NCBI GenBank assembly: GCA_934695325.1
Contig: CAKUVD010000011.1
Span: 43,300 to 107,299, forward strand
Source: an uncultured Bacteroidales bacterium
GTDB lineage: Bacteria > Bacteroidota > Bacteroidia > Bacteroidales > UBA932
Direction: 5' to 3'
DNA: 64,000 nt
Below the pieces are notes generated by a model. It made no database searches. It worked only from the letters and a program-made list of their open reading frames with translations, and was not told the DNA's origin. Below, piece by piece: positions 19,841 through 29,500 of this stretch. The position numbers and the translations under genes are program-made. Numbering within the stretch: the first letter of the stretch is position 1; each line of letters starts with the position of its first letter.

Positions 19841-20785
19841 CTACTTAACGTCCGCGGATGCCGTCTCATCCGGTTTCTTCTTTTTGGATATTCCGGTCTT
19901 CAGTTCATCAAAACCCTCCCCATAGACGCTGCTGGCAGGAGATACGCTCACGAACGCCTTGTCATCGATCGCCTTTATAGCCTTTGAAAGTTCAGGAAGC
20001 TGGGACTTGCGTACCACTATGAGAAGCACATTCTTCTCCGCCTTTGTGTACCAGCCCACTGCCTTGAGAGCCGTGACTCCCCTGCGCAGATTGTTCATTA
20101 TATAATCCGCCATTTTCTCATACTTCTGTGTGAATACGAGCACCTGTACAGTGGACTTGCTTCCCAGGAGCACGAAATCGAGCATAAAGGAGAACGTCAC
20201 CATAGCGATGTAACCGTAAATCATATCCTCGAACGTCTTTCCCGGGATGAGAAGAACCGAAGCGATGATGAATATGTCGGAATACAGATATACCTTTCCA
20301 GGTGAAATAGGCCAGAACTTATTCAGCACCAGAGCGGCGATGTCCGTGCCGCCGGTACTTCCCCCTCTCTGGAAGATCATTCCGACACCGACAGCCTCTA
20401 TGAGACCGCCGACTATAGGTATCAACGCCTTGTTGTCTATGAAGAAGAAATTTCCTTTAGTCGCCTGCAGGAAACTGAAGTCAGGAAGCACCTTGAACAA
20501 TATCGAGGAAAGCACCACCACATAGACCGTCTTCACCCCGAAGGCATTGCCCAGGACAATGACACCTACTATGAGCAGGATCGTGTTCATCACGAATGAC
20601 GTATACGCCACCGGTATAGCTCCGTGAGTGGCGAACTGAACGACAGTGCAGGCTCCGGTGAGGCCACCGGCGGCGACGCCGTTAGGAATCAGGAACGTCT
20701 CCCACGCCATACAGAACAGAAGAGTTCCGAAAGAGACGACGATGTAGTCCCAAAGGACCGACAATACTTTCTTAGCCGTTATCAT
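19841..20785 (-). CDS. YitT family membrane protein (second paralogue)
   Basis: A 314-residue paralogue of the neighbouring YitT protein, with FLIPNGVAAGGLTGAC, IFQRGGSTGGTDIAAL and the DUF2179 part NLRRGVTALKAVGWYTKAEKNV (split over two strands). Both copies are complete, share the domain order and end in a Lys-rich tail, so this is an old duplication with both copies kept. The start lies only 3 bases after the stop of leuS, making co-transcription with leuS certain in practice. Function remains unknown. Confidence 0.88.
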   Translation of the reverse strand: MITAKKVLSVLWDYIVVSFGTLLFCMAWETFLIPNGVAAGGLTGACTVVQFATHGAIPVAYTSFVMNTILLIVGVIVLGNAFGVKTVYVVVLSSILFKVLPDFSFLQATKGNFFFIDNKALIPIVGGLIEAVGVGMIFQRGGSTGGTDIAALVLNKFWPISPGKVYLYSDIFIIASVLLIPGKTFEDMIYGYIAMVTFSFMLDFVLLGSKSTVQVLVFTQKYEKMADYIMNNLRRGVTALKAVGWYTKAEKNVLLIVVRKSQLPELSKAIKAIDDKAFVSVSPASSVYGEGFDELKTGISKKKKPDETASADVK

Positions 20786-20788
20786 AAA

Positions 20789-23554
20789 TTACTTGACTAC
20801 AATGTTCACGATCTTGCCGGGGACGACGATGACTTTCACGATGGCCTTCCCCGCAAGATACTTGTCCGTGGACGGGTTGGTCCTGACATTCGCCTCGACC
20901 TCATCCTTGCCCATATCCTTCGGAAGTTCCACCGTGAATCTGGTCTTTCCGTTGAATGAAACGGCATAGGTGCAGTTGCTCTCCACAGTATAAGCCTCTA
21001 CATATTCAGGGAAAGTGGCCTTCGAGATGCTTTCTCTATGTCCCAGGGTCTCCCATAGTTCCTCGCAGATATGCGGAGCGAACGGCGAGAGGAGGATGGC
21101 TAGAGGCTCCAGCACTTCCCTCTTCGAGCACTTCCTGTCCGACAGGTCATTGACAGCGATCATAAACGCGCTTATGCAAGTGTTGTATGAGAATGTCTCA
21201 ATATCAGCCTGAACCTTGCCGATGAGCTTGTGAAGGGTCTTGAGCTCATCCTTGGACGCCTTTTCGTCATTGACAAGGAAAGTGTCTCCGTCGAAGTACA
21301 GCCTCCAGAATTTCCTGAGGAAACGGTTCACTCCGTCAATGCCCTTCGTATCCCACGGCTTCGACTGCTCGATAGGGCCGAGGAACATCTCATAGAGCCT
21401 AAGGGTATCAGCGCCGTATGAGTTGCAGATATCATCAGGGTTCACGACATTGTACATTGACTTGCTCATCTTCTCCACTGCCCATCCGCAGATATATTCG
21501 CCATTCTCGAGGACGAACTCCGCATCGGCGAATTCCGGTCTCCACTTTCTGAATGCGTCCAGGTCGAGCCTGTCATTCCTGACAATGTTGATGTCCACGT
21601 GGATCTCCGTGGTATCATACTGATCCTTGAGGCCGGCCGACACGAATGTGTTGGTGCCTACTATGCGGTAAACGAAGTTGGATCTTCCCTGGATCATACC
21701 CTGGTTCACAAGTTTCCTGAACGGCTCATCTTCACACACATAGCCCATATCATAAAGGAACTTGTCCCAGAAACGGGAATATATGAGATGACCTGTGGCG
21801 TGCTCCGTACCGCCGATGTACAGGTCTACATCTCTCCAGTATCTGTCAGCCTCGCTGCCCACGAGGTCCTCGTCATTATGAGGATCCATATATCTCAGGT
21901 AATAAGCGCTGGAGCCGGCGAAACCAGGCATAGTGCTTGTCTCGAGAGGATACCCTTCATAAGTCCAGTTCTTCGCCCTGGCAAGAGGCGGCTCTCCGCT
22001 CTCTGTAGGCTTGAACTGGTCAATCTCAGGCAATGTGAGAGGCAGCTTGTCATACGGAAGCGGAGTGGCTATGCCATCCTTATAATATATAGGGAAAGGC
22101 TCTCCCCAATATCTCTGGCGGGAGAAGATGGCGTCACGGAGCCTGTAGTTCACCTTGCGGTGACCGATGCCTTTCGACTCGACATAGTCCATAGCCGCAG
22201 GGATAGCCTCCTTCACATCCATTCCGTCGAGGAATCCTGAGTTGCACATCTTGCCTTCCTTGGCATCAAAGCTGTGCTCGCTTACATCGCAGCCCTCGAT
22301 TATCGGGACGATCGGAAGGTCGAACTTCTTCGCGAAAGCGTAGTCACGGCTGTCGTGTGCAGGCACCGCCATTATGGCACCGGTGCCGTACCCGGCGAGG
22401 ACATATTCGGAAATCCATACAGGCACACGCTTCCCAGTAAGCGGATTCTCGGCATAGGAGCCTGAGAACACGCCCGTCACAGTCTTGGTCTCAGATATTC
22501 TCTCACGCTCGGTCTTTTTCCTTACATATGCAAGATACTCCTCGACCGCACCTTTCTGCTGCTCTGACGTAAGTTCCGGAACCAGGTCGCTTTCAGGGGC
22601 GAGCACCATAAATGTCACGCCGAAGATCGTATCCACGCGAGTAGTGAAGATGGTCACGTCCTTGCGCCTGTCACCGTTGAATGTCTTGAACACGACCTCT
22701 GTTCCATAAGAGCGGCCTATCCAGTTCCGCTGCATCTCCTTCAGAGAGTCGGTCCAGTCAAGTCTGTCCAACCCTTCAAGAAGACGTCCGGCATAAGCGG
22801 ACACCCTGAGCTGCCACTGCATCATCTTCTTCTGTTCCACCGGGAAGCCGCCGCGGACAGACAGTCCTTCCTTGACCTCATCATTGGCAAGGACGGTGCC
22901 GAGTCCCGGACACCAGTTCACGGAAGTCTCGCCCTGATATGCGATACGGTAGTTCATAAGGACGTCGGCTTTCTTCTTCTCGTCCCAGGATTTCCATTCG
23001 CCGGCCGTGAATGTCAATTCCTCCGTGCAGGCAGCGTGGACATTCCTCGTACCGGATTCCTCGAACAAGGCCTCCAGTTCGGTGATCGGACGGGCCTTGT
23101 CAAGTTCCGTATTGTAATAGCTCTTGAACATCTTTATGAAAGCCCACTGAGTCCATTTGTAGAAAGCGGGGTCGCAAGTGCGTACCTCCCTGTCCCAGTC
23201 ATACGAGAAACCGATTCTGTCAAGCTGCTCACGATAGCGACTGATGTTCTTTTCAGTCGTAACCTCAGGATGCTGCCCAGTCTGTATGGCATACTGCTCG
23301 GCAGGAAGACCGAAAGAGTCATACCCCATAGGATGAAGGACATTGAACCCTCTGAGTCTCTTATATCTGGCATAGATGTCACTTGCGATATATCCGAGAG
23401 GATGGCCTACGTGAAGCCCGGCACCGGAAGGGTACGGAAACATATCCAGCACGTAGTACTTAGGTCTCGACGGGTCTTCGACCGCCTGAAAAGTTTTTTC
23501 GGCCGCCCACCTGGCCTGCCATTTCTGCTCAATTTTTCTGAAATCGTATTCCAT
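20789..23554 (-). CDS. leuS: Leucyl-tRNA synthetase
   Basis: The 921-residue class I synthetase charges tRNA-Leu with leucine. The Rossmann core shows the HIGH variant [16 protein letters not shown] near residue 40 and KMSKSMYN near residue 690; the CP1 editing domain has [17 protein letters not shown] and [17 protein letters not shown] with the conserved aspartate. The C-terminal anticodon-binding and tail domains are complete. It stands third in an operon after a SPOR lipoprotein and the M28-like/TonB_C protein (9-base gap) and before two YitT genes (3-base gap). Confidence 0.99.
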   Translation of the reverse strand: MEYDFRKIEQKWQARWAAEKTFQAVEDPSRPKYYVLDMFPYPSGAGLHVGHPLGYIASDIYARYKRLRGFNVLHPMGYDSFGLPAEQYAIQTGQHPEVTTEKNISRYREQLDRIGFSYDWDREVRTCDPAFYKWTQWAFIKMFKSYYNTELDKARPITELEALFEESGTRNVHAACTEELTFTAGEWKSWDEKKKADVLMNYRIAYQGETSVNWCPGLGTVLANDEVKEGLSVRGGFPVEQKKMMQWQLRVSAYAGRLLEGLDRLDWTDSLKEMQRNWIGRSYGTEVVFKTFNGDRRKDVTIFTTRVDTIFGVTFMVLAPESDLVPELTSEQQKGAVEEYLAYVRKKTERERISETKTVTGVFSGSYAENPLTGKRVPVWISEYVLAGYGTGAIMAVPAHDSRDYAFAKKFDLPIVPIIEGCDVSEHSFDAKEGKMCNSGFLDGMDVKEAIPAAMDYVESKGIGHRKVNYRLRDAIFSRQRYWGEPFPIYYKDGIATPLPYDKLPLTLPEIDQFKPTESGEPPLARAKNWTYEGYPLETSTMPGFAGSSAYYLRYMDPHNDEDLVGSEADRYWRDVDLYIGGTEHATGHLIYSRFWDKFLYDMGYVCEDEPFRKLVNQGMIQGRSNFVYRIVGTNTFVSAGLKDQYDTTEIHVDINIVRNDRLDLDAFRKWRPEFADAEFVLENGEYICGWAVEKMSKSMYNVVNPDDICNSYGADTLRLYEMFLGPIEQSKPWDTKGIDGVNRFLRKFWRLYFDGDTFLVNDEKASKDELKTLHKLIGKVQADIETFSYNTCISAFMIAVNDLSDRKCSKREVLEPLAILLSPFAPHICEELWETLGHRESISKATFPEYVEAYTVESNCTYAVSFNGKTRFTVELPKDMGKDEVEANVRTNPSTDKYLAGKAIVKVIVVPGKIVNIVVK

Positions 23555-23563
23555 ATTGTTTTT

Positions 23564-24922
23564 CTATTTCTTTATACCGAACTTTCCTTTCTTCGCCAGA
23601 CGGAAATCAACCGCCACTGACACTGTGGAGACTACATTGACACCCTTTACCTGGGCCGGTTTCCATTTCGGGGAGGCCTTGACCACTCTCAGGGCCTCTT
23701 CATCCAGCAGAGGGTCAGCGCTCCTGGCCACACGCACGTCTGAGACGATTCCGTCCTTGCCGATGTTGAACTCGACGATGACACGCCCCTGGATACCGTT
23801 GGCCACGGCGGCCTTAGGATACTTGAGATATTGATATACCCAGCGGACAAGGAAGGTCTTGGGATCCGCGCTGCCCATAAACGCAGGCCTGCGGTCACAG
23901 TCCTCCCAGTTATAGATCTTGTCATTGCTCTTCGGAAGGACCTTGTCCTGACGGAACAGCGGGGCATTGTCCACATTGGCTATGTACTTGGTGAAATTGT
24001 ACACATATTCCAGTTCCTTCTCCATCTGCGGGAAGTCGATTATATCTTCCGTATCACGAACAGTGTCGTGCTCAGGGTAACGTCCGGTCGTGAACATCAC
24101 AGACGGTATCTCCTTGGAATAGAAGGCTCTGTTGTCGGAAGGATATGGCTCCTCAGACGTCAGCTCCGGAAGCACAGGCTGGAGTTCCGCGGCCACCTTG
24201 GACAGAATCATATTCATATCCGGATTCGATGATGTGTACGCATAGAAGCCGCCGCTTCCGGTACCGACCATATCGAGGTCGATCATCGCGTCGATCTTGT
24301 CAGCATCGCCGAATGAACGGTTCAGGAAATACCAGGCTCCGGCGAATGACTCCTGCGAAGCGCCGAACGCCACGAACAGGACGGAACGCCTGAACAAGAT
24401 GGAGTTCGTGCTGACCATCCTGGCCAGTTCCATCATCATAGACAGTCCGGAGGCGTTCCCGTTGGCTCCCCGGTAAATCTGAGGAACCTGCCTGCCGTCA
24501 ATGTCCACCATATTCGTCCCGACATTGTCCATCCGGGCGCCTATTACAATGTATCTGTCATAAAGGGTCTTGTCATACCCCTGCACGAACCCTATGACAT
24601 TCCTGGAGGTCAGCGTGTCTCCCGATGGCATAGTGATGCCGAATATGTCTCCGTCACGGCCGCTTACCAATTCCACGCCGTATTCATCGAACACGTCCCG
24701 CAAATAATCGGACGCAGCCTTTTCTCCTTCGGAACCGGCCTTCCTGCCTCCGAGCTCATCTGAAGCAAGGTATGACACGTGCGTCTTCAGTGTCTTAGTG
24801 ACATCGCTGTCGTCCAGGTCGGCATACCCGCCTGCGTACTGGGCGCCGCAAGGCACGGAGACCGAGACCGACATCGCAAGCGCAGCGGCGACAGTCCATA
24901 TTGTCAAGTTCTTCACTTTCAT
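23564..24922 (-). CDS. M28 peptidase-like protein fused to a TonB C-terminal domain; catalytic residues lost
   Basis: A 452-residue exported protein. A signal peptide (residues 1-28) is followed by an M28 aminopeptidase-like domain at about 40-320 and a TonB C-terminal domain at about 360-440 (GIQGRVIVEFNIGKDGIV). Compared with the six M28 zinc and base positions of Streptomyces griseus aminopeptidase, the first His is Arg130 (IGARMDNVG), the bridging Asp is Gly155 (RGANGNASG), and the Glu-Glu pair is Ser189-Gln190 (FGASQESFAG); Asp217 and His285 remain. It therefore probably cannot hold two zinc ions and is likely a binding protein rather than a peptidase. The usual N-terminal membrane anchor of TonB is absent. 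It sits between a SPOR lipoprotein (10-base gap) and leuS. Confidence 0.82.
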   Translation of the reverse strand: MKVKNLTIWTVAAALAMSVSVSVPCGAQYAGGYADLDDSDVTKTLKTHVSYLASDELGGRKAGSEGEKAASDYLRDVFDEYGVELVSGRDGDIFGITMPSGDTLTSRNVIGFVQGYDKTLYDRYIVIGARMDNVGTNMVDIDGRQVPQIYRGANGNASGLSMMMELARMVSTNSILFRRSVLFVAFGASQESFAGAWYFLNRSFGDADKIDAMIDLDMVGTGSGGFYAYTSSNPDMNMILSKVAAELQPVLPELTSEEPYPSDNRAFYSKEIPSVMFTTGRYPEHDTVRDTEDIIDFPQMEKELEYVYNFTKYIANVDNAPLFRQDKVLPKSNDKIYNWEDCDRRPAFMGSADPKTFLVRWVYQYLKYPKAAVANGIQGRVIVEFNIGKDGIVSDVRVARSADPLLDEEALRVVKASPKWKPAQVKGVNVVSTVSVAVDFRLAKKGKFGIKK

Positions 24923-24932
24923 AAAACCTCAT

Positions 24933-25445
24933 CTAATTAACCAATATCCAGACTCCCTCCGGACAGAAAGACTCTTCCTTCACCTTCTTGAGACTGTCGT
25001 AAGCAGTGACAATGCTGTCTGCCGGACATATACCCACAGCCGTATATCCGTTTCTGAAGTCTATCAGAGTGGCCGGGAATCCATTCTTCTCGGCGGTTCG
25101 GCACTGGACTTCGGCATTGCCCTTGTCCACGAACGACCCGACGATGACATAATACCTGTGTTCCAGGCGCGTCCTGCTGAGACCTCCCTTTTCAGAAGGA
25201 TTCAACACATTAACGTTCATTGTCCTGAGGGAATCCAGGACGGCAAGGGAGTCAGCCATCTGTTTCTCCACTCTGCGCAGAGAGTCCAGATGAGCCTGAT
25301 GTTCAGCCTCGCGCTTCGCCATCACGACGGCCCTCTTCGCTTCGATTTCCGTGGACGTAGGCCTTCCGGCAAGCCTGCGGAAAGCGTCACATCCCGTAAA
25401 AAGGACAATGTGCGCAATCAGAAGTATCAGAATCGAGTGTCTCAT
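24933..25445 (-). CDS. SPOR domain-containing lipoprotein
   Basis: A 170-residue lipoprotein: signal peptide with lipobox FTGC (Cys19 from the chosen start), a charged coiled-coil stretch at about 35-80 (AVVMAKREAEHQAHLDSLRR), and a SPOR domain at about 95-170 (HRYYVIVGSFVDKGNAEVQ). SPOR domains bind denuded septal peptidoglycan, so a role near division sites or in the envelope is likely. MRHSILILLI at 25445 is chosen as start since it begins the signal peptide directly; MFSD four codons earlier is possible. It is the first gene of the operon running to leuS and the YitT pair. Confidence 0.85.
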   Translation of the reverse strand: MRHSILILLIAHIVLFTGCDAFRRLAGRPTSTEIEAKRAVVMAKREAEHQAHLDSLRRVEKQMADSLAVLDSLRTMNVNVLNPSEKGGLSRTRLEHRYYVIVGSFVDKGNAEVQCRTAEKNGFPATLIDFRNGYTAVGICPADSIVTAYDSLKKVKEESFCPEGVWILVN

Positions 25446-25471
25446 GTCACTAAACAACGCCTAAATTCCTA

Positions 25472-25479
25472 CAAATTTA
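25472..25479 (-). promoter_or_regulatory. -7 element of the SPOR-leuS-YitT operon
   Basis: Minus-strand TAAATTTG fits TAnnTTTG, 26 bases before the ATG at 25445. It lies back to back with the plus-strand box at 25491. Confidence 0.6.
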
Positions 25480-25490
25480 ATAAATATAAT

Positions 25491-25498
25491 TATTTTTG
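25491..25498 (+). promoter_or_regulatory. -7 element of the DUF389-capA operon
   Basis: TATTTTTG fits TAnnTTTG, 21 bases before the ATG at 25520. Only 11 bases separate it from the divergent box on the minus strand, so the two promoters overlap. Confidence 0.6.
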
Positions 25499-25519
25499 CA
25501 TTTTCATAGAACAATAATT

Positions 25520-26860
25520 ATGCATCTTACAGAGAACATCAAGGAAGCGATAAGGGACATCACCGACATCCGGGCGAGCATTGACACGGAAAGGGCGGCG
25601 GAGAACATCCGCGGCAACATCTATTTCAAGGGGCCTAATGTATGGATCCTCGTCTGCGCCATCGTACTGGCGTCCGTCGGACTTAACGTGAACTCTACGG
25701 CGGTCATCATCGGAGCGATGCTTATCTCGCCGCTAATGGGCCCTATCTTCGGCATAGGGCTGGGTCTCGGCACAGAGGATGCCGCGCTGATAAAATCAGC
25801 ATTGAGAAATCTCCTCACGATGGTGGTGATAAGCCTTATGGCGGCGACATTGTACTTTCTCGTCACTCCGCTCAAGCTTGCGAATCCGACGGAACTGATG
25901 TCACGCACTAACCCGACCATCTATGATGTAATGATCGCACTGTTCGGCGGTCTCGCCGGCATCTTCGAGATGTGCCGAAAGGAGAAGGGCACGGTGATTT
26001 CGGGAGTGGCCATCGCCACGGCACTTATGCCGCCGCTATGTACCGCAGGATACGGCATCGCATCAGCCAGCCTCAGCTACTTCGTCGGGGCGCTCTACCT
26101 CTTCTTCATCAACTGCATCTTCATCATCCTCGCAACATACTTGATGGTCAAGTATCTAAAATTCAAGGAGGTGGAGTTCCAGGACAATGCCAAGGCCAAG
26201 AAGACCAAGACACTGATGGGAATCGTCATCATCCTCGTGATAGTGCCGAGCATCTGGTCCGCGATCTCGATGATACGGGAGAACAGATTCAGCATCAATG
26301 TGGAAGATTTCATCGCGGAGAACAAGAATCTGGACAACGGCTATATCTATGACCACGTCCTCTCTTTCAGGAAAGGCGGTTCCGTGGAGGTGTTCATCGC
26401 CGGAGAGCCTCTGACGGCGTCGGAAAAGAACAGGCTCATAGAGTCAGCCGCAAGACATAACATAAAGGAGAGCCAGATAAAGTTCTCCGAGAGGGCAATG
26501 TACGAGGCTGGAGACAAGGCCTCGGAGAAAATTATGAAGGGCATCTACGAACGGACGGATTCCGAAATCGCACGACGTGAGAACCGGATCAATGAACTGG
26601 AGAAGGAGATGGAGCAGTATCGCCTGGACGAAATCCCTTACGTTCAGATAGCCAAGGAGATACGGAGCCAATATCCAGAAATCAAGGATATGTTCATAGC
26701 CCGCGGGGCCGAAGTCAGAGGAGACAGCCTGACGACGGCCAAGGGCATTGTCCTGGTCACGAAATCAGATAAGCCGCTGAGCGTAAGCGTAGCGGAAAAA
26801 CTGGAAAGCTGGCTGAAGATAAGGCTGGGAGACTCCACGGCTACAGTAATCGGAAGATGA
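25520..26860 (+). CDS. DUF389 domain-containing membrane protein
   Basis: A 446-residue membrane protein of the DUF389 family (related to TIGR00341), function unknown. Six or more helices at about residues 40-240 carry the family motifs STAVIIGAMLISPLMGPIFG and ISGVAIATALMPPLCTAGYG. The C-terminal 190 residues are soluble and charged, with a coiled coil near 345-380 (SEIARRENRINELEKEMEQY), and end in a small domain containing RGAEVRGDSLTTAKGIVLV. The start at 25520 (MHLTENIKEAIRD) suits the -7 box. The last 4 bases overlap the start of capA, so the two are coupled. Confidence 0.87.
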   Translation: MHLTENIKEAIRDITDIRASIDTERAAENIRGNIYFKGPNVWILVCAIVLASVGLNVNSTAVIIGAMLISPLMGPIFGIGLGLGTEDAALIKSALRNLLTMVVISLMAATLYFLVTPLKLANPTELMSRTNPTIYDVMIALFGGLAGIFEMCRKEKGTVISGVAIATALMPPLCTAGYGIASASLSYFVGALYLFFINCIFIILATYLMVKYLKFKEVEFQDNAKAKKTKTLMGIVIILVIVPSIWSAISMIRENRFSINVEDFIAENKNLDNGYIYDHVLSFRKGGSVEVFIAGEPLTASEKNRLIESAARHNIKESQIKFSERAMYEAGDKASEKIMKGIYERTDSEIARRENRINELEKEMEQYRLDEIPYVQIAKEIRSQYPEIKDMFIARGAEVRGDSLTTAKGIVLVTKSDKPLSVSVAEKLESWLKIRLGDSTATVIGR

Positions 26861-27963
26861 CTCGGCAAGTGAGACTCATATCAGGAATCCTCGCTGGACT
26901 TTTCATCGTTTCCGCGGCAGCATCAGCGCAGGACGCCAGGCTTCACGGCTATGAGCATCTGGAACCGGCCAAGCCGCTGTTTAAGGCTGACACGGTGTCA
27001 ATGCTGATAATCGGAGACGTGATGATGCACTCGCGTCAGATGGAGTATCCTTTCGGCCCGTTCCTGGAGAACATCTCCGGAAGGATGAAAGCCGCGGACC
27101 TGGCTGTCGTGAATATGGAGTTCACGCTGGCAGGAAAGCCTTATACTGGATATCCTGCATTTTCGGCTCCTGACGCCTATGCCGACTATATACGGGACTG
27201 TGGCGCGAACATCTTCCTGACCGCGAACAACCACATTCTCGACAAAGGGGCCGCAGGCCTGAAGAGGACAATGCAGATTTATCGCAGTATGGAGGAGAAC
27301 GGAGAGATCCGCTTCACAGGCACGAGCGCCGACGCAGAGGACAATGCAAAGAGATACCCCCTGATGGTCAATGCCGGCGGCATCCGGCTGGCGCTCGTAA
27401 ATTTCACATACGGGACCAACATCGGCGGCGGAGATGGATGGCCAAAGGTGGACAGAATGCGAAGAGACGAAATTTCACAGGCACTGACACGGGCGAAGAG
27501 AGAGCTTGCTGACTTCATCATTGTCCTGCCGCACTGGGGTGTCGAATACGAACTTCATCATTCTCCGTCGCAGGAGTCTCTTGCCGGATGGCTGGTCTCG
27601 CACGGTGCCGACGCCGTAGTCGGTGCGCATCCTCACGTGGTGCAGGACTCCACAGTCATTTCAGGAGTCCCCGTGTTCTACTCGCTTGGCAATGCGGTCT
27701 CGAATATGAGCGCTCCGAACACGCAGCTGGAACTGGCCGTAGAACTGAAGTTCGTCCTGTCGGAGAATGGGGACAGGTCAATGCTCCCGCCAGCGGTGAC
27801 ATACCTATGGTGCTCTCTTCCAGGATATTTCACGGACAGTTACGCCACGATAGCCGTAAAGGATTTCATCGGCAGGAGGTCAATGTGGAAGAACCCCTCC
27901 GACTACGACAAGATGATATCGACATACCGCCGAGTGAAGTCCGAGACCGGGATACAGGACTGA
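26857..27963 (+). CDS. CapA family protein (poly-gamma-glutamate synthesis / metallophosphatase-like)
   Basis: A 368-residue exported protein with a signal peptide (LISGILAGLFIVSAAASAQ) and a CapA/PGA_cap domain, a calcineurin-like phosphoesterase fold. Typical metal-site motifs are visible: IIGDVMMH near residue 51, VVNMEFTLAG, FLTANNHILDKG, LPHWGVEYE and VVGAHPHVVQ, followed by YSLGN. CapA takes part in poly-gamma-glutamate capsule assembly in Bacillus, but most Bacteroidota members stand alone without capBC, as here, and their role is unknown. It overlaps the DUF389 gene by 4 bases and ends 28 bases before the convergent methyltransferase gene. Confidence 0.87.
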   Translation: MTRQVRLISGILAGLFIVSAAASAQDARLHGYEHLEPAKPLFKADTVSMLIIGDVMMHSRQMEYPFGPFLENISGRMKAADLAVVNMEFTLAGKPYTGYPAFSAPDAYADYIRDCGANIFLTANNHILDKGAAGLKRTMQIYRSMEENGEIRFTGTSADAEDNAKRYPLMVNAGGIRLALVNFTYGTNIGGGDGWPKVDRMRRDEISQALTRAKRELADFIIVLPHWGVEYELHHSPSQESLAGWLVSHGADAVVGAHPHVVQDSTVISGVPVFYSLGNAVSNMSAPNTQLELAVELKFVLSENGDRSMLPPAVTYLWCSLPGYFTDSYATIAVKDFIGRRSMWKNPSDYDKMISTYRRVKSETGIQD

Positions 27964-27991
27964 ACGACGTACGCAGGCAGGAACAGCCACA

Positions 27992-29482
27992 TTATAATGC
28001 GCCACGAGTTGCGGCTATTAGATAGTTGGCGGATGGTGCTGAACTGAAATCCATGCGCAGACCGAATATGTGAACATCTCCGCCCGACGAGACCTTAAGC
28101 CTTTTGCGCAGCTCATCGCTGGTCATCGGAATGTTGCGTGCCGACACCTCGGCCTTCGGATATCTTGTGGAGAAAGCCTTGATGGACTGCCTGTCCAGAG
28201 GAGCCGCCTCCAATATCCGGAAAATCTTTCCGAAATTACGTATGTCAGGGATTACTCTTTCATCTGAAGAAACGACAGCATCATCCACAGGTTGCAGACT
28301 ATCAATGAAATACAAATGAGTGGAGCGTCCGGCCTTCACAATATGGAAATAAGGCTGCGGCGCAGAGGAATGATCATCGCCAAAAGAGGTCTGACCGACT
28401 GACGGCTGCCCGGAGAACAGGGTGCAGACGGCATTGAACAGACCGGCCTTGGACAAAGCCTTGCCCGGCTCGAAAAGATACTGCATTGACCTAAGCCATC
28501 CTGAACCGTCCAGAAACAAAGAAGCGCATTCCGTGCCCGAAGATTCAATGGCCGAGCCGTTTCCAAACGCAGACGCAGGGAAAGACAGGATATGGCCGTT
28601 CTCATTGACAATCAAGGTCGTATCACACTCCGTATCAGGTCGTACCCAAAGCAGCAGTTCCTTGCACTCCCCTGCCGAGGCGACCACGTGCACCTCACGT
28701 ACACCTGCACCACACTCCGCCAGACGTCTTACCAGCATCGAGATGTCGGCCATCGGCGAAAGTTTCAGAAGGAGATCCGGGACAATGCTGAAGATACCAG
28801 GGAGCAATGTCAGCACATCCGGACTGCAGTCCTCAAGCAGGAATACCTTGCCTCCAGTGGCGGACCTGCGTGCCGGATCCATATAGACAAGGTCGGGACG
28901 GAACTCCCGCAGCGCAGCCCAGAAAGAACAGCTGTCCGCCACACCCGATTCCGACAGGGAATCTTCAGGCTGGACGCAATGGCTGATAATTTCTATATTC
29001 CCGGCCCCGAGAAGAGTAAAGTTATGCCTTGCGGCCTCCGCCCTTTCGGAATTCATCTCGTTATACAAGACCCTGGACGCGACACGTGAGAAAGCCAGGC
29101 TGTCCACGCCAAGGCCGCCTGTCAGATCGGCTACACGTCCGCCCATAGAGAGACTGGCGGCAGCTCCCTCCAATTCATTGACCTTTCCATCTACGGAAGA
29201 GCGCCCGGGCGACGAACGCGATATTATTCCGGCCGCCACTCTGGCTTTATATTCCGCTGTGGCAGAAGAACTTGATTGCTCGGCACAGATTCTGTCAGGA
29301 TAGACGATGCCTGCCTCCGCATACCACTCCGGAAGCTTCGTCCGTATCTTCCTGCGGCACTCGATAGCCGTCGCTGCTGCATTTACATCGACATCCGGCC
29401 ATTTATTCCTGTTCAATATCAGCCTCGCCGGGTCGTCCGCCGAATGCTCCAGCACGAACTTTCTGAAAACCTCTTCACTCAT
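27992..29482 (-). CDS. Class I SAM-dependent methyltransferase with THUMP-like domain
   Basis: A 496-residue cytoplasmic protein. The middle part, about residues 90-290, is a Rossmann-type methyltransferase with the SAM-binding motif VADLTGGLGVDS and the active-site motif YMDPARR (motif IV), similar to the RNA or RsmD-like group. The C-terminal 75 residues resemble the THUMP-like domain of Bacteroidota proteins (FSTRYPKAEVSARNIPMTS). An RNA substrate is likely but not shown. The start at 29482 (MSEEVFRKFVLEH) is preferred to 29497 because family members start this way. It is the last gene of the operon from 35404, 18 bases after the DPP IV gene. Confidence 0.85.
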   Translation of the reverse strand: MSEEVFRKFVLEHSADDPARLILNRNKWPDVDVNAAATAIECRRKIRTKLPEWYAEAGIVYPDRICAEQSSSSATAEYKARVAAGIISRSSPGRSSVDGKVNELEGAAASLSMGGRVADLTGGLGVDSLAFSRVASRVLYNEMNSERAEAARHNFTLLGAGNIEIISHCVQPEDSLSESGVADSCSFWAALREFRPDLVYMDPARRSATGGKVFLLEDCSPDVLTLLPGIFSIVPDLLLKLSPMADISMLVRRLAECGAGVREVHVVASAGECKELLLWVRPDTECDTTLIVNENGHILSFPASAFGNGSAIESSGTECASLFLDGSGWLRSMQYLFEPGKALSKAGLFNAVCTLFSGQPSVGQTSFGDDHSSAPQPYFHIVKAGRSTHLYFIDSLQPVDDAVVSSDERVIPDIRNFGKIFRILEAAPLDRQSIKAFSTRYPKAEVSARNIPMTSDELRKRLKVSSGGDVHIFGLRMDFSSAPSANYLIAATRGAL

Positions 29483-29500
29483 ATCATCCACATCCAACAG

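Noticed and set aside
21599..22240. Open frame antisense to leuS (213 codons)
   Set aside because: Shadow of leuS; no recognisable protein features.
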